Shown here: positions 40,435 to 49,048 of the stretch, piece by piece | Layout: every line of letters starts with the position of its first letter | How positions within the stretch are numbered: the stretch's first letter is position 1 | Assembly: GCA_035311445.1 (NCBI GenBank) | Contig: DATGCX010000276.1 | Span: forward strand, 14,482 to 78,481 | Direction of reading: 5' to 3' | Origin: JAJPKK01 sp035311445 | Lineage (GTDB): Bacteria; Pseudomonadota; Alphaproteobacteria; Rhizobiales; Xanthobacteraceae | Length of the DNA: 64,000 bases | Made by a program: the position numbers and the translations under genes | The notes under the pieces: model-generated | The model's database searches: none | Told to the model about the DNA's origin: nothing | Seen by the model: only the letters and a program-made list of their open reading frames with translations

Positions 40435-40753
40435 GTTGCTCCTCCGCTTTTTTTGTAAGGTCGACCCAGACGGCGTGCGTCTCCGATAAAAGATCGGAGA
40501 CGCACGCCTCGACATCATCGTAACCGCCACGCGGCGCAAAACTGGTGGGCAAGCTCACGCCCAGAAGCTCCTCAATGGCACAAATCACCTCGACAACGAC
40601 CAGAGAGTCGACTTCGGGCTCACAGGCGCTGCCGGCCTGAGAACGCAGCACCTTTTGCGTGCTCTGCTCCGCTGCGAGCGCTTCACGTATGCAGGTTTCG
40701 ACGTCGTGTGCGGGAAAACGGCCGAGAGTCGGAAAGGTGCTAGGGGCAGCCAA
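40427..40753 (-). CDS. Acyl-carrier-protein-like protein
   Basis: The 108-residue product has an ACP-like helical bundle with the phosphopantetheine-site pattern VDSLVVVEVICAIEELLGVS (Ser50) and a final DVEACVSDLLSE helix. The first 40 residues are less typical. A TTG start at 40753 is indicated by GGAG seven bases upstream; there is no ATG in frame. No fatty-acid or polyketide enzyme is nearby, so the carrier may tether a small group for a modification reaction or act as a protein partner (inference). It is the first gene of the operon. Confidence 0.72.
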   Translation of the reverse strand: MAAPSTFPTLGRFPAHDVETCIREALAAEQSTQKVLRSQAGSACEPEVDSLVVVEVICAIEELLGVSLPTSFAPRGGYDDVEACVSDLLSETHAVWVDLTKKAEEQHA

Positions 40754-40794
40754 GCAAATGCTCCGTCTTAATTCCAGACACGGTATGTAATCTA

Positions 40795-40811
40795 TGTCCG
40801 ATTTTCAGACA
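40795..40811 (-). promoter_or_regulatory. Candidate Xre operator
   Basis: TGTCCGATTTTCAGACA is an inverted repeat with seven-base arms (one mismatch) 42 bp before the TTG start of the operon, in an A+T-rich spacer. A related half-site, CCAGACA, lies at 40775. Position and symmetry suit autoregulation by the Xre protein. Confidence 0.45.
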
Positions 40812-40955
40812 AGGCATTTTGCAAAAATATTTTACCCGTCAACCTTGAACGGCACCCCACATTCTCGCAACGTGTTGGAAATATGATGCTTTCAGCTAAA
40901 TTGGGCGGTTTTTTCGTAGCAAGTAGGACTAACGGCGCCGACCTGCCCAACCCCC

Positions 40956-42518
40956 TCACTCCCACTCGATCGTTCCCGGCGGCTTTGAGGTCACGTCGTA
41001 GACCACCCGGTTCACCCCCTTCACTTCGTTGATGATGCGGGTCGCCAGGTGGCCGATGAACGTCATGTCGAACGGATAGAAATCCGCCGTCATGCCGTCG
41101 GTCGAGGTCACGGCGCGCAGGGCCACTACGTAGTCGTAGGTGCGGCCGTCGCCCATCACGCCCACGGTCTTCACCGGCAGGATCACCGCGAAGGCCTGCC
41201 AGATGTCGTCGTAGAGGCCGGCGCGGCGGATTTCCTCGATGTAGATTTCGTCGGCGAGGCGCAGGATGTCGAGCTTCTCGGCCGTGATCTCGCCCGGGCA
41301 GCGGATCGCCAGGCCGGGCCCCGGGAACGGATGGCGGCCGACGAAAGCCTCGGGCAGGCCAAGCTCGCGGCCGAGCGCGCGCACCTCGTCCTTGAACAGT
41401 TCGCGCAGCGGCTCGACCAGCCGCATGTTCATGCGCTCCGGCAGGCCACCCACATTATGGTGGGACTTGATCGTCACCGATGGGCCGCCGGTGAACGACA
41501 CGCTCTCGATCACGTCCGGATAGAGCGTGCCCTGGGCGAGGAATTGCGGCGGCGGCCGGCCGTCCCGTGCGATCTTCCCCGCCTCCGCCTCGAACACGTC
41601 GATGAACAGCTTGCCGATTGTCTTGCGCTTGGTCTCCGGGTCGGTGACGCCGGCAAGCGCCGTGAGGAACTGCGACTGCGCCTGCACATGGACCAGCGGG
41701 ATGTTGTAGCTGTCGCGGAACAGCGCCACCACCTTGCGGCCTTCGCCGAGGCGCAGCAGGCCATGGTCGACGAACACGCAGGTGAGCTGGTCGCCGATCG
41801 CCTCGTGGATCAGCACCGCCGCGACGGCGGAGTCGACGCCGCCCGACAGGCCGCAGATCACCCTGCCCTTCCCGACCTCGCGGCGGATTTTCTCGATCGC
41901 CTCGTCCCGGAAGGCCCGCATGGTCCAGTCGCCGGCGCAGCCCGCGACGTTGCGCACGAAATTGCGCAGCAGCGCGGCGCCGTGGGGCGTATGCACGACT
42001 TCGAGATGGAATTGGGTGGCGTAGAATTTCCGCTGCTCGTCGGCGATCGCGGCGATCGGCGCATTGGGCGAGGTGGCGACCGCGTGAAAGCCTTCAGGCG
42101 GCTGTGTCACCCGGTCGCCGTGGCTCATCCACACCGGGTATTTCTCGCCCTTGCGCCACACGCCGTTAAACAGCGCGCTGTCCTCGGTCACCTCCACCTC
42201 GGCGCGGCCGAATTCGCGATGGTGGCCGCCCTCGACCTGGCCGCCGAGCTGGTGCGCCATCGCCTGCTCGCCATAGCAGATGCCGAGCACGGGCAGGCCG
42301 GCCCGGTAGAATTCCGGCGGCGGCAACGGCGCGTCTGGGTCAAGGACAGAGGCCGGGCCACCGGAGAGGATGACGGCCCGCGGCTTCATCGCGGCGAAGG
42401 CTTCACGCGCCTTCTGGAACGGCGTGATCTCGCAGTAGACGCCCTCCTCGCGCACGCGGCGGGCGATCAGCTGGGTGACCTGGGAGCCGAAATCAACGAT
42501 CAGGACCTTGTCGTGCAT
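40956..42518 (-). CDS. guaA: GMP synthase (glutamine-hydrolysing)
   Basis: GuaA aminates XMP to GMP using glutamine and ATP. The 520-residue protein has an N-terminal class I amidotransferase domain with the nucleophile in LGICYGEQAMAHQLGG and the His-Glu pair in ATQFHLEVVHT. The ATP-pyrophosphatase domain follows with the P-loop VICGLSGGVDSAVAAVL. The C-terminal dimerisation domain has HPFPGPGLAIRCPGEIT and ends KPPGTIEWE. Length and start are standard. Its 3' end faces the odd 35-40.8 kb block; guaA 3' ends are known to serve as integration sites for genomic islands. Confidence 0.97.
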   Translation of the reverse strand: MHDKVLIVDFGSQVTQLIARRVREEGVYCEITPFQKAREAFAAMKPRAVILSGGPASVLDPDAPLPPPEFYRAGLPVLGICYGEQAMAHQLGGQVEGGHHREFGRAEVEVTEDSALFNGVWRKGEKYPVWMSHGDRVTQPPEGFHAVATSPNAPIAAIADEQRKFYATQFHLEVVHTPHGAALLRNFVRNVAGCAGDWTMRAFRDEAIEKIRREVGKGRVICGLSGGVDSAVAAVLIHEAIGDQLTCVFVDHGLLRLGEGRKVVALFRDSYNIPLVHVQAQSQFLTALAGVTDPETKRKTIGKLFIDVFEAEAGKIARDGRPPPQFLAQGTLYPDVIESVSFTGGPSVTIKSHHNVGGLPERMNMRLVEPLRELFKDEVRALGRELGLPEAFVGRHPFPGPGLAIRCPGEITAEKLDILRLADEIYIEEIRRAGLYDDIWQAFAVILPVKTVGVMGDGRTYDYVVALRAVTSTDGMTADFYPFDMTFIGHLATRIINEVKGVNRVVYDVTSKPPGTIEWE

Positions 42519-42612
42519 GGCGGCGGCTCGCGGAAGGGTGTGTGGCGCGATTCGTTTGCCGGTGGCGCCGAGCCCGTTATGTGCGGTGCAGCGCGCGCCC
42601 GGTCAAGCTTTT

Positions 42613-42714
42613 CCCTCCCCCGCTTGCGGGGGACGGCCAGGGAGGGGGCTTTGCAACGAGTCCGTTCCGTGGAAGAGGCCCCCTCCCTAGCCCTCCCCCG
42701 CAAGCGGAGGAGGG
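42613..42714. repeat. C/G-rich palindromic element, copy E
   Basis: CCCTCCCCCGCTTGCGGGGG pairs with CCCTCCCCCGCAAGCGGAGG, with an inner GGGAGGGGGC/GCCCCCTCCC pair and a tip containing CCGTTCCGTGGAA. Copy F at 44072-44174 is nearly the same sequence; the two flank the RsmB-type gene. Confidence 0.8.
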
Positions 42715-42749
42715 AACAACCAGCGGCGCCGTCATGGTCATTCGCCGCA

Positions 42750-44048
42750 TCACCCCCGCCGCAGCACCGCGACGAAAAATCCGTCGGTGCCGGTGCGGCG
42801 CGGCGTCATCAGCAGGCCTTCGGCCGAGACCATGACCGCCGCGCGGAACTGCGCCTTGGCGGCGCCGAGTACATCGACTACGTCATCGGCCGGCACGACC
42901 GCGAACTCCGGGTGCCGGCCCACGAAAGCACGGACCCGGGCACCGTTCTCCTCCTCGAGCAGCGAGCACGTGATGTAGGCGATCCGTCCGCCCGGCTTCA
43001 CCAGACGCGCAGACCGCGCCAGCAGCGAATCCTGCGCCTTGATACGCTGCTCCAGTGCGCCGGGGCGTACCCGCCACTTGGCGTCCGGATTGCGTCGCCA
43101 CGCCCCTACCCCTGTGCAGGGCGCATCGATCAGCACCAGGTCGGCTGCCCCGACAAGATCGTCCAGCAATTCGGCTTCGCCGCGCGGCGTGCGTACTTCG
43201 ACATTCTGCACGCCGGCCCGCTCGATCCGGCCGTGGATCGGCGCCAGACGACGGATATCGGTGTCGGTTGCACAGATGCGGCCGGAATTCCTCATCAGCG
43301 CGGCGAGCGCCAGGGTCTTGCCGCCGCCGCCGGCGCAGAGATCGACCACCGTCTCTCCGGGTCGCGCTGCCGAGAGGAGCGCCGCCAGCTGCGAGCCTTC
43401 ATCCTGGATTTCAAACAGTCCATCGATATAGGCGGGCTCCGCATATAGCGGCGGACTCTTGGCCTCGGCCGATAGCGCGATGCGCAAGCCGGCCACCGAC
43501 CATGGTGTCCGTCTCGCATGAAGATGCGCCAGCGCTGCCAGTACAGCCTCGCGGTCGGACTTCAGCGTGTTCACCCGCAGGTCGACTGGCGCGCGAGACG
43601 ACAACGCCGCGCCCTCTTCTGCTCGTTCCTCGCCAAAAACGGTCGCAAAATAGGGGTCGAGCCACTCCGGGTAGTCGCCGCGCACATGGGCCGGCGCATC
43701 TTGGGGCGGCGGCGCCGCAAGCGCCTTCGCCTCGACGTCATCCGGCGGCGCCGGCGCATACCGGGCGCCGTCGGCGAGCCGCGCAATGGCGTCGAGCGAC
43801 ATGCCTCGCTCGAGCCGCAGAGCACCGAGGAGAATCGCACGCGGCGTCGACGCCCCCATCAGGTAGGCCGCTGAGCTGCGCCGCCGCAGCGCGTCGAATA
43901 CCAGGCCTCCGATAGCCGCACGGTCGCCGGAGCCGGCAAACCGATGGGCAAGCCCCCAGTCCTTCAAGGCATCGGCCGCCGGCCGGCGGCGGCCCTCGAT
44001 ATCGGTGAGCACCTCGATCGCGGCGGTAAGGCGTGCGCCGGGGGTCAT
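42750..44048 (-). CDS. RsmB/NOP2-family RNA (cytosine-5)-methyltransferase
   Basis: The 432-residue enzyme methylates cytosine C5 in rRNA; the closest functional model is RsmB (16S C967). An N-terminal NusB-like helical domain (GGLVFDALRRRSSAAYL) leads to the Rossmann domain: FEIQDEGSQLAALL, VVDLCAGGGGKTLALAAL (SAM), LIDAPCTGVGAWRRNPDAKW (release cysteine) and YITCSLLEEENG (catalytic cysteine). The start at 44048 is an ATG. It lies between guaA and guaB on the same strand, bounded by palindromic elements E and F. Confidence 0.9.
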   Translation of the reverse strand: MTPGARLTAAIEVLTDIEGRRRPAADALKDWGLAHRFAGSGDRAAIGGLVFDALRRRSSAAYLMGASTPRAILLGALRLERGMSLDAIARLADGARYAPAPPDDVEAKALAAPPPQDAPAHVRGDYPEWLDPYFATVFGEERAEEGAALSSRAPVDLRVNTLKSDREAVLAALAHLHARRTPWSVAGLRIALSAEAKSPPLYAEPAYIDGLFEIQDEGSQLAALLSAARPGETVVDLCAGGGGKTLALAALMRNSGRICATDTDIRRLAPIHGRIERAGVQNVEVRTPRGEAELLDDLVGAADLVLIDAPCTGVGAWRRNPDAKWRVRPGALEQRIKAQDSLLARSARLVKPGGRIAYITCSLLEEENGARVRAFVGRHPEFAVVPADDVVDVLGAAKAQFRAAVMVSAEGLLMTPRRTGTDGFFVAVLRRG

Positions 44049-44071
44049 GACTAGCCGCCGCCGTTTTCTTT

Positions 44072-44174
44072 CCCTCCCCCGCTTGCGGGGGAGGGTTGGG
44101 GAGGGGGCTTTTGCAGCGAGCCTGTGCCGTGGAATTCGCCCCCTCCCTTACCCTCCTCCGCAAGCGGGGGAGGG
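44072..44174. repeat. C/G-rich palindromic element, copy F
   Basis: CCCTCCCCCGCTTGCGGGGG and CCTCCGCAAGCGGGGGAGGG form the outer stem, GGGGAGGGGGC/GCCCCCTCCC the inner one, with the tip GCCTGTGCCGTGGAATTC. It matches copy E almost base for base. Confidence 0.8.
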
Positions 44175-44272
44175 ATAAGATGGCTGCTCCTCGCTGCATG
44201 AATCGAAGCGCTTATTTCGCCGCAAAGCTTTGCATGCGGCGCCCCCATCATTCGGTTTCGCAAGGGCTCAAC

Positions 44273-45778
44273 CTACGTCCGGCTCGGATAATTCGGGCTC
44301 TCGCGCGTCACCGTCACATCGTGCACATGACTCTCGCGCAGGCCCGCATTCGAGATGCGCAGGAATTCAGATTTGCGATGAAAATCCCCTACGGTGCGGG
44401 CGCCGACATACCCCATCGCGGCGCGCAGGCCGCCGGTCAGCTGGTGCAGCACGTTCGCGACTGGCCCTTTGTAAGGCACCTGTCCTTCAACGCCTTCGGG
44501 CACCAGCTTGAGATTGTCCTTGATGTCTTGCTGGAAATATCGATCCGCCGAACCGCGTGCCATGGCGGCGACAGAGCCCATGCCGCGATAAGCCTTGTAC
44601 GAGCGGCCCTGATAGAGGAACACCTCGCCCGGCGTCTCGTCGGTACCGGCGAGCAGCGAGCCTACCATGGTGCAATCGGCGCCGGCCGCGATTGCCTTGG
44701 CGAGATCGCCCGAATATTTGATGCCGCCATCGGCGATCACCGGCGTGTCGGTTTGCCGGGATACTTCGACTGCGTCCATGATCGCGGTGAGCTGAGGCAC
44801 CCCGACGCCGGCGACGACGCGGGTGGTGCAGATCGAACCCGGCCCGATGCCGACCTTGACGGCGTCGGCGCCCGCGTGGATGAGCGCTTTTGCGCCCTCC
44901 CCGGTCGCCACGTTGCCGGCCACCACCTGCACGGCGTTGGAAAGCCGCTTGATGCGCCCCACGGCTTCAAGCACACGACTCGAATGGCCGTGGGCGGTAT
45001 CAACGATCACCAGGTCGACACCCGCATCGATCAATCGCTCGGTACGCTCAAAGCCTTTGTCACCGACAGTCGTCGCCGCTGCCACCCGCAGGCGTCCCTG
45101 CTCATCCTTCGAGGCATTCGGGTGGGCGACCGCCTTTTCGATGTCCTTGACGGTAATGAGCCCGACGCAGCGGTAGTGGTCGTCCACCACCAGGAGCTTT
45201 TCGATACGGTGCTGATGCAGCAGTCGCTTGGCTTCGTCCTGGCTGACGCTTTCGCGCACTGTCACCAGGTCCCTCGTCATCAGCTCCGCGATCTTCTGGC
45301 GCGGATCGGTGGCGAAACGTACATCGCGATTGGTGAGAATGCCGACCAGGCGGCCTGGCGCCTTGTCTCCGGAAACCACCGGTATACCGGAAATCCGGTT
45401 CTCCTGCATCAGAGCCAGCGCATCCGCCAATGTCGCCTCCGGATGGATGGTGAGCGGATTCACCACCATTCCGGATTCGAACTTCTTGACCTGGCGAACC
45501 AGACCGGCCTGCTCATCCGGGTCCATGTTGCGGTGGATGACGCCGATGCCGCCGGCCTGCGCCATCGCGATCGCCATGGCGGCTTCCGTCACGGTGTCCA
45601 TCGCGGAAGCAATGATCGGAATGTTGAGCGGGATATCACGCGTAATTCGCGACCGAATGTCGACCTCGGACGGCAGAACGTCGGAAAGGCCGGGTTTCAG
45701 CAGCACGTCATCGAAAGTGTATGCTTCGCGGAGGCTGCCGTTTGCGATCTCCGCCCTGCCGATTCTCATGTCCGCCAT
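44273..45778 (-). CDS. guaB: IMP dehydrogenase
   Basis: GuaB oxidises IMP to XMP with NAD, the step before GuaA. The 501-residue protein has the TIM-barrel start FDDVLLKPGLSDVLPSEVD, a tandem CBS regulatory insert (ISGIPVVSGDKAPGRLVGIL and EKLLVVDDHYRCVGLITVKD), and the catalytic loop GPGSICTTRVVAGVGVPQ. ADGGIKYSGDLAKAIAAGA and the flap KAYRGMGSVAAM with an arginine nearby complete the active site. The gene order guaB - methyltransferase - guaA on one strand is common in this bacterial group. Confidence 0.96.
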   Translation of the reverse strand: MADMRIGRAEIANGSLREAYTFDDVLLKPGLSDVLPSEVDIRSRITRDIPLNIPIIASAMDTVTEAAMAIAMAQAGGIGVIHRNMDPDEQAGLVRQVKKFESGMVVNPLTIHPEATLADALALMQENRISGIPVVSGDKAPGRLVGILTNRDVRFATDPRQKIAELMTRDLVTVRESVSQDEAKRLLHQHRIEKLLVVDDHYRCVGLITVKDIEKAVAHPNASKDEQGRLRVAAATTVGDKGFERTERLIDAGVDLVIVDTAHGHSSRVLEAVGRIKRLSNAVQVVAGNVATGEGAKALIHAGADAVKVGIGPGSICTTRVVAGVGVPQLTAIMDAVEVSRQTDTPVIADGGIKYSGDLAKAIAAGADCTMVGSLLAGTDETPGEVFLYQGRSYKAYRGMGSVAAMARGSADRYFQQDIKDNLKLVPEGVEGQVPYKGPVANVLHQLTGGLRAAMGYVGARTVGDFHRKSEFLRISNAGLRESHVHDVTVTRESPNYPSRT

Positions 45779-45983
45779 GCCGCACTCCTTGACCGCCCCG
45801 AGGCGGCCTCTCTGGCAATGCAGATAATGCGCCCCGCGGCAGATGGAACACCCACCGGCAAATCAGGGCTCCCTTGGAGTTTGGCAAGGTTCGATATCAC
45901 GGCGCCCAGGCGTTGGAAAGCTGGTTACGGACGTGATTCTTGTGTTATGCGGCAGGACCGGGGCGGCGGGATGCGAAAATTTC

Positions 45984-46892
45984 ATGACCACCAGCAAACA
46001 CGAGACGACCGCGGCGCCATTTGGCAGCGACCCCGAGCTTCCGGACCACGTCCGCCAGGACCATGCGCTCGCGGCTTTTGCAGGCGCCGCTGAAGCGGAC
46101 TGCGGGCAAGCGCAGATTTACGCGCGGCGTGCCGCCGTCTTCCAAAATAGGGGCGAGATGCAACAGGCAGTGGCCGATTGCGATGCCGCCATCGGCCTCG
46201 ATCCCGGCAACGCGACCTACTATCGCATGCGTGGCAATCTGCGCAACATGCAAGCCGATCTCGATGGCGCAATTGCCGATTTCGACGCGGCCATCACCCT
46301 CGATCCGGCCTTCGCAGCAGCTTATGTGGACCGCGGCATCGCACGGTTTCTCAAGACTGACGTCGCCGGTGCGCTCGCCGATTACGACTGGGCGGCGCGC
46401 CTCGATCCGCGGCAATCCAACCTCCATCACATGCGTGCAATGGCGCGGCGCGCCGCCGGCGACCTTGTCGGCGCGCATGACGATTTGAACGTGGCGCTGC
46501 GCGTCGACGGCGAAACTGCCGCAATCTATAACGACCGCGGCCGTGTGAATGTGGAGTCGGGCGATTTCGCCGCCGCCTGCGCCGACTATGCGGCTGCGGC
46601 CCGGCTGCGGCCTGATTGGTCGCAACCGCACTCCAATCGCGGCTGGGCGCTGGTCCTCGCGGGTGAACTCGACCAGGCCTTGCGGGCATTTTCCCATGCG
46701 TTAAGGCTCGAACCCGGCGACGCGCTCGCGCTTTACGGACAGCGTGCAGTGGCGATGCGGCGCAGCAAGGCTGCGAACGACGAGATCGTCGGCGCCGCCC
46801 TCATCAGCGATCCCGACGTCGCTCGCGTGATCGCCGCCAGCGGAATCTCTCCGGTCGCCGACCTGGCCGAGGTCACATCGCTGGAGCCGTAG
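45984..46892 (+). CDS. Tetratricopeptide-repeat protein
   Basis: About six TPR units follow a short N-terminal leader, for example ARRAAVFQNRGEMQQAVADC with DAAIGLDPGN, MRGNLRNMQADLDGAIADF and NRGWALVLAGELDQALRAF. Each shows the W/L-G-Y-A-F-A-P pattern. No signal peptide or enzyme domain is visible, so it is probably a cytosolic scaffold. I chose the ATG at 45984 because the frame further upstream lacks TPR character; the spacer before it has no clear ribosome site. Confidence 0.8.
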   Translation: MTTSKHETTAAPFGSDPELPDHVRQDHALAAFAGAAEADCGQAQIYARRAAVFQNRGEMQQAVADCDAAIGLDPGNATYYRMRGNLRNMQADLDGAIADFDAAITLDPAFAAAYVDRGIARFLKTDVAGALADYDWAARLDPRQSNLHHMRAMARRAAGDLVGAHDDLNVALRVDGETAAIYNDRGRVNVESGDFAAACADYAAAARLRPDWSQPHSNRGWALVLAGELDQALRAFSHALRLEPGDALALYGQRAVAMRRSKAANDEIVGAALISDPDVARVIAASGISPVADLAEVTSLEP

Positions 46893-46898
46893 AACGCC

Positions 46899-47147
46899 TT
46901 AACGTCGCCATCCGGGCGGCGGCCCGTGGCGCTCGATCGCGTCCACAATCTCGCGGTGGCGGCGCTGCTCGCGCTTCATGTAGACGGTAATAACGGCGTG
47001 AAGCGACGGTATCAGCAGCAGAACAGGAAAAAAGAACCCCAGCATCAGGCAAGGAACGATGAGTGCCACATTGAGAAATGCCGCAAGCGGCTGCCCGTTC
47101 AGCAGCAATCCCAACGGGGGAACGAAGATCGCCAGAAGATAGATCAT
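46899..47147 (-). CDS. Small membrane protein, Pmp3/YqaE-like
   Basis: The 82-residue protein has two membrane helices (MIYLLAIFVPPLGLLLNGQP and LIVPCLMLGFFFPVLLLIPS) separated by a short loop, then a basic, charged C-terminal tail (KREQRRHREIVDAIERHG). The first helix and the A/P-P-L-G motif resemble Pmp3/YqaE proteolipids, which affect membrane potential and stress tolerance. The longer tail is unusual. A GGAGG lies about 22 bases before the ATG at 47147, so the start is not certain. Confidence 0.65.
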   Translation of the reverse strand: MIYLLAIFVPPLGLLLNGQPLAAFLNVALIVPCLMLGFFFPVLLLIPSLHAVITVYMKREQRRHREIVDAIERHGPPPGWRR

Positions 47148-47301
47148 CGGGGCACAGGATTTGAGGTTTCCTCCTTCAATGTAGATACTGATTGCCCGGC
47201 TGCAATGCGGAACGAAGCCGGGGCAATCACACTGGCACGGCGGCGTGTGGCTCCTGCTTCCTGCGTGCGCAGTGCAATCGTATTTGGGGCGCCTCTTCTC
47301 C

Positions 47302-47323
47302 CTCTCCCCGCAAGCGGGGAGAG
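47302..47323. terminator. Hairpin with CTCTCCCCGC/GCGGGGAGAG arms
   Basis: A perfect 10-bp stem with a two-base loop, related in sequence to the C/G-rich palindromes. It lies between the Pmp3-like gene and the MFS gene. No T-run follows. Confidence 0.4.
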
Positions 47324-47396
47324 TTAAGCCCATGGCTGGGGCAAAGCTTTTCATCGCCCTGGTCTTCTTCACGACCGGTGTCTATGACTGCCTCGC

Positions 47397-48836
47397 ATGC
47401 CATACCTGCCAACCATGACCCCTGAGCGCCTCATCCCGCTGATCGTTGCGGTGGCGCTGTTCATGGAAAACATGGACTCCACGGTCATCGCCACGTCGCT
47501 GCCGGCGATAGCGGCGGACATCGGCTCCCGCCCGCTGGAGCTCAAGCTCGCCATCACGTCGTACCTGCTGGCGCTCGCCATATTCATTCCGGCGAGCGGC
47601 TGGGTGGCCGATCGATTCGGTGCACGCACCATATTCCGCACAGCCATTGCGGTATTCATGATCGGATCGATCGGCTGCGCGCTGTCGCAATCGCTGTGGC
47701 ACTTCGTGATCGCGCGCTTTTTCCAGGGCATGGGCGGCGCCATGATGTCGCCAGTCGGGCGCCTCGTGCTGATTCGCACAGTGGGAAAACGCAAGCTGGT
47801 CAACGCCATGGCGCTGCTGACCATGCCGGCGCTGGTCGGACCGATGCTTGGACCGGCGCTCGGCGGGTTCATCACCACCTATGCGAGCTGGCACTGGATC
47901 TTTCTCATCAACATTCCGATCGGCCTTCTCGGCATCGTGCTGGTAAGCCTGTTTTTCGAGAACGTGCGCGCCGAAATCACAGAGCCGTTCGATCTTTTCG
48001 GGCTCGTCCTGATCGGACTGGGCGTCGGCGGGCTCGCCTTCGGCATGACGGTAACGGGCATCAGGCTGGTTCCGGCCGGCGTGGTGATCGGCCTCGTCGC
48101 TTTTGGCGCGGCGGCGACCTTCGCATATGTCGTGCGCGCGCGGGGCATGGCGGCGCCGGTCATCGACCTGACGCTGTTCCGGTTGGTGACTTTCCGCGCC
48201 GGCGTAGTTGGCGGGTTCATCTTCCGGATCGGCGCCGGAGCGCTGCCGTTTCTGCTGCCGCTGCTGATGCAGCTCGGTTTTGGGATGACGCCGTTCCAGT
48301 CGGGCCTCATCACTCTGTCGACGGCGGTCGGCGCCATGATGATGAAATCGGCGGTGCCGCATATCCTCAAGCGGGTCGGATTCCGTAATGTGCTCACCTG
48401 GAATGCGCTGGTCGCTTCCGTCATGCTGGCCGCCTGCGCAGCTTTCACCTACTCGACGCCGGTGCCGGTCATGATCGCCGTGCTTCTGGCCGGCGGATTC
48501 TTTCGCTCCCTGCAGTTCACCAGCGTCAACGTCATCGCCTACGCGGAGGTCGAGCCGGCACGCATGAGTCGTGCCACCTCGCTGGTTGCGGTGGCGCAGC
48601 AACTTTCGCAATCGGTCGGCGTAGCGGTTGGTGCAATGGTGCTCGAAACGATCTTGCGCCTCAACGGACAGCAAGCGCTGGCGGCGGAGGATTTCCCGCC
48701 CGCGTTTCTGGTGGTGGGGCTCATCTCGGTAAGCTCGATCCTGCTGTTCGCCAGGCTGCCGCCCGACGCCGGCGCCGAAATGGCCGACCGTGGGCCGACT
48801 GCTGCCGGCTCGCATGATGAGCAGAAGGCCGCGTGA
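47397..48836 (+). CDS. DHA2-type MFS drug exporter
   Basis: The 479-residue transporter belongs to the EmrB/QacA group of proton-coupled efflux pumps. The first helix carries ALFMENMDSTVIATSLPAIA with the acidic residues typical of DHA2 pumps. The loop 2-3 motif is SGWVADRFGARTIFR, and motif C in helix 5 reads ALVGPMLGPALGGFIT. About 13-14 hydrophobic segments can be counted. No membrane-fusion partner is adjacent. The start is the ATG at 47397, with a second ATG six codons later possible. Confidence 0.88.
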   Translation: MPYLPTMTPERLIPLIVAVALFMENMDSTVIATSLPAIAADIGSRPLELKLAITSYLLALAIFIPASGWVADRFGARTIFRTAIAVFMIGSIGCALSQSLWHFVIARFFQGMGGAMMSPVGRLVLIRTVGKRKLVNAMALLTMPALVGPMLGPALGGFITTYASWHWIFLINIPIGLLGIVLVSLFFENVRAEITEPFDLFGLVLIGLGVGGLAFGMTVTGIRLVPAGVVIGLVAFGAAATFAYVVRARGMAAPVIDLTLFRLVTFRAGVVGGFIFRIGAGALPFLLPLLMQLGFGMTPFQSGLITLSTAVGAMMMKSAVPHILKRVGFRNVLTWNALVASVMLAACAAFTYSTPVPVMIAVLLAGGFFRSLQFTSVNVIAYAEVEPARMSRATSLVAVAQQLSQSVGVAVGAMVLETILRLNGQQALAAEDFPPAFLVVGLISVSSILLFARLPPDAGAEMADRGPTAAGSHDEQKAA

Positions 48837-49048
48837 TTTAAGACATATCCTGGAAGCGGCGTGGCGCTAATGGAACGACCGCGCCCCCGCGATCGTGTAT
48901 TCCGGGGGACATCGTTCCCGACCGTACAGATTGGCAAGTCTCTCCAGTATTTCACGACAAAAGGCGGATCGTTCCATCCGAGCTACCACATTGCGACGGG
49001 ACGATTGGTTGCCTTATGCTCACCACCTGCACACGAGGGAGGAAGGCC

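Noticed and set aside
40956..41000. tRNA- or attL/attR-like site at guaA end
   Set aside because: I could not find a second copy of the guaA 3' sequence near the left edge by eye, so no attachment site is claimed.
41049..43448. 799-codon plus-strand frame across guaA and the methyltransferase gene
   Set aside because: It runs through the antisense of two genes and a repeat, so it cannot be one protein.
44096..46093. 665-codon plus-strand frame across guaB
   Set aside because: Antisense to guaB, with repeat-derived N-terminus.
47382..48815. 477-codon minus-strand frame opposite the MFS pump
   Set aside because: His/Arg/Asp-rich shadow of a membrane protein gene.
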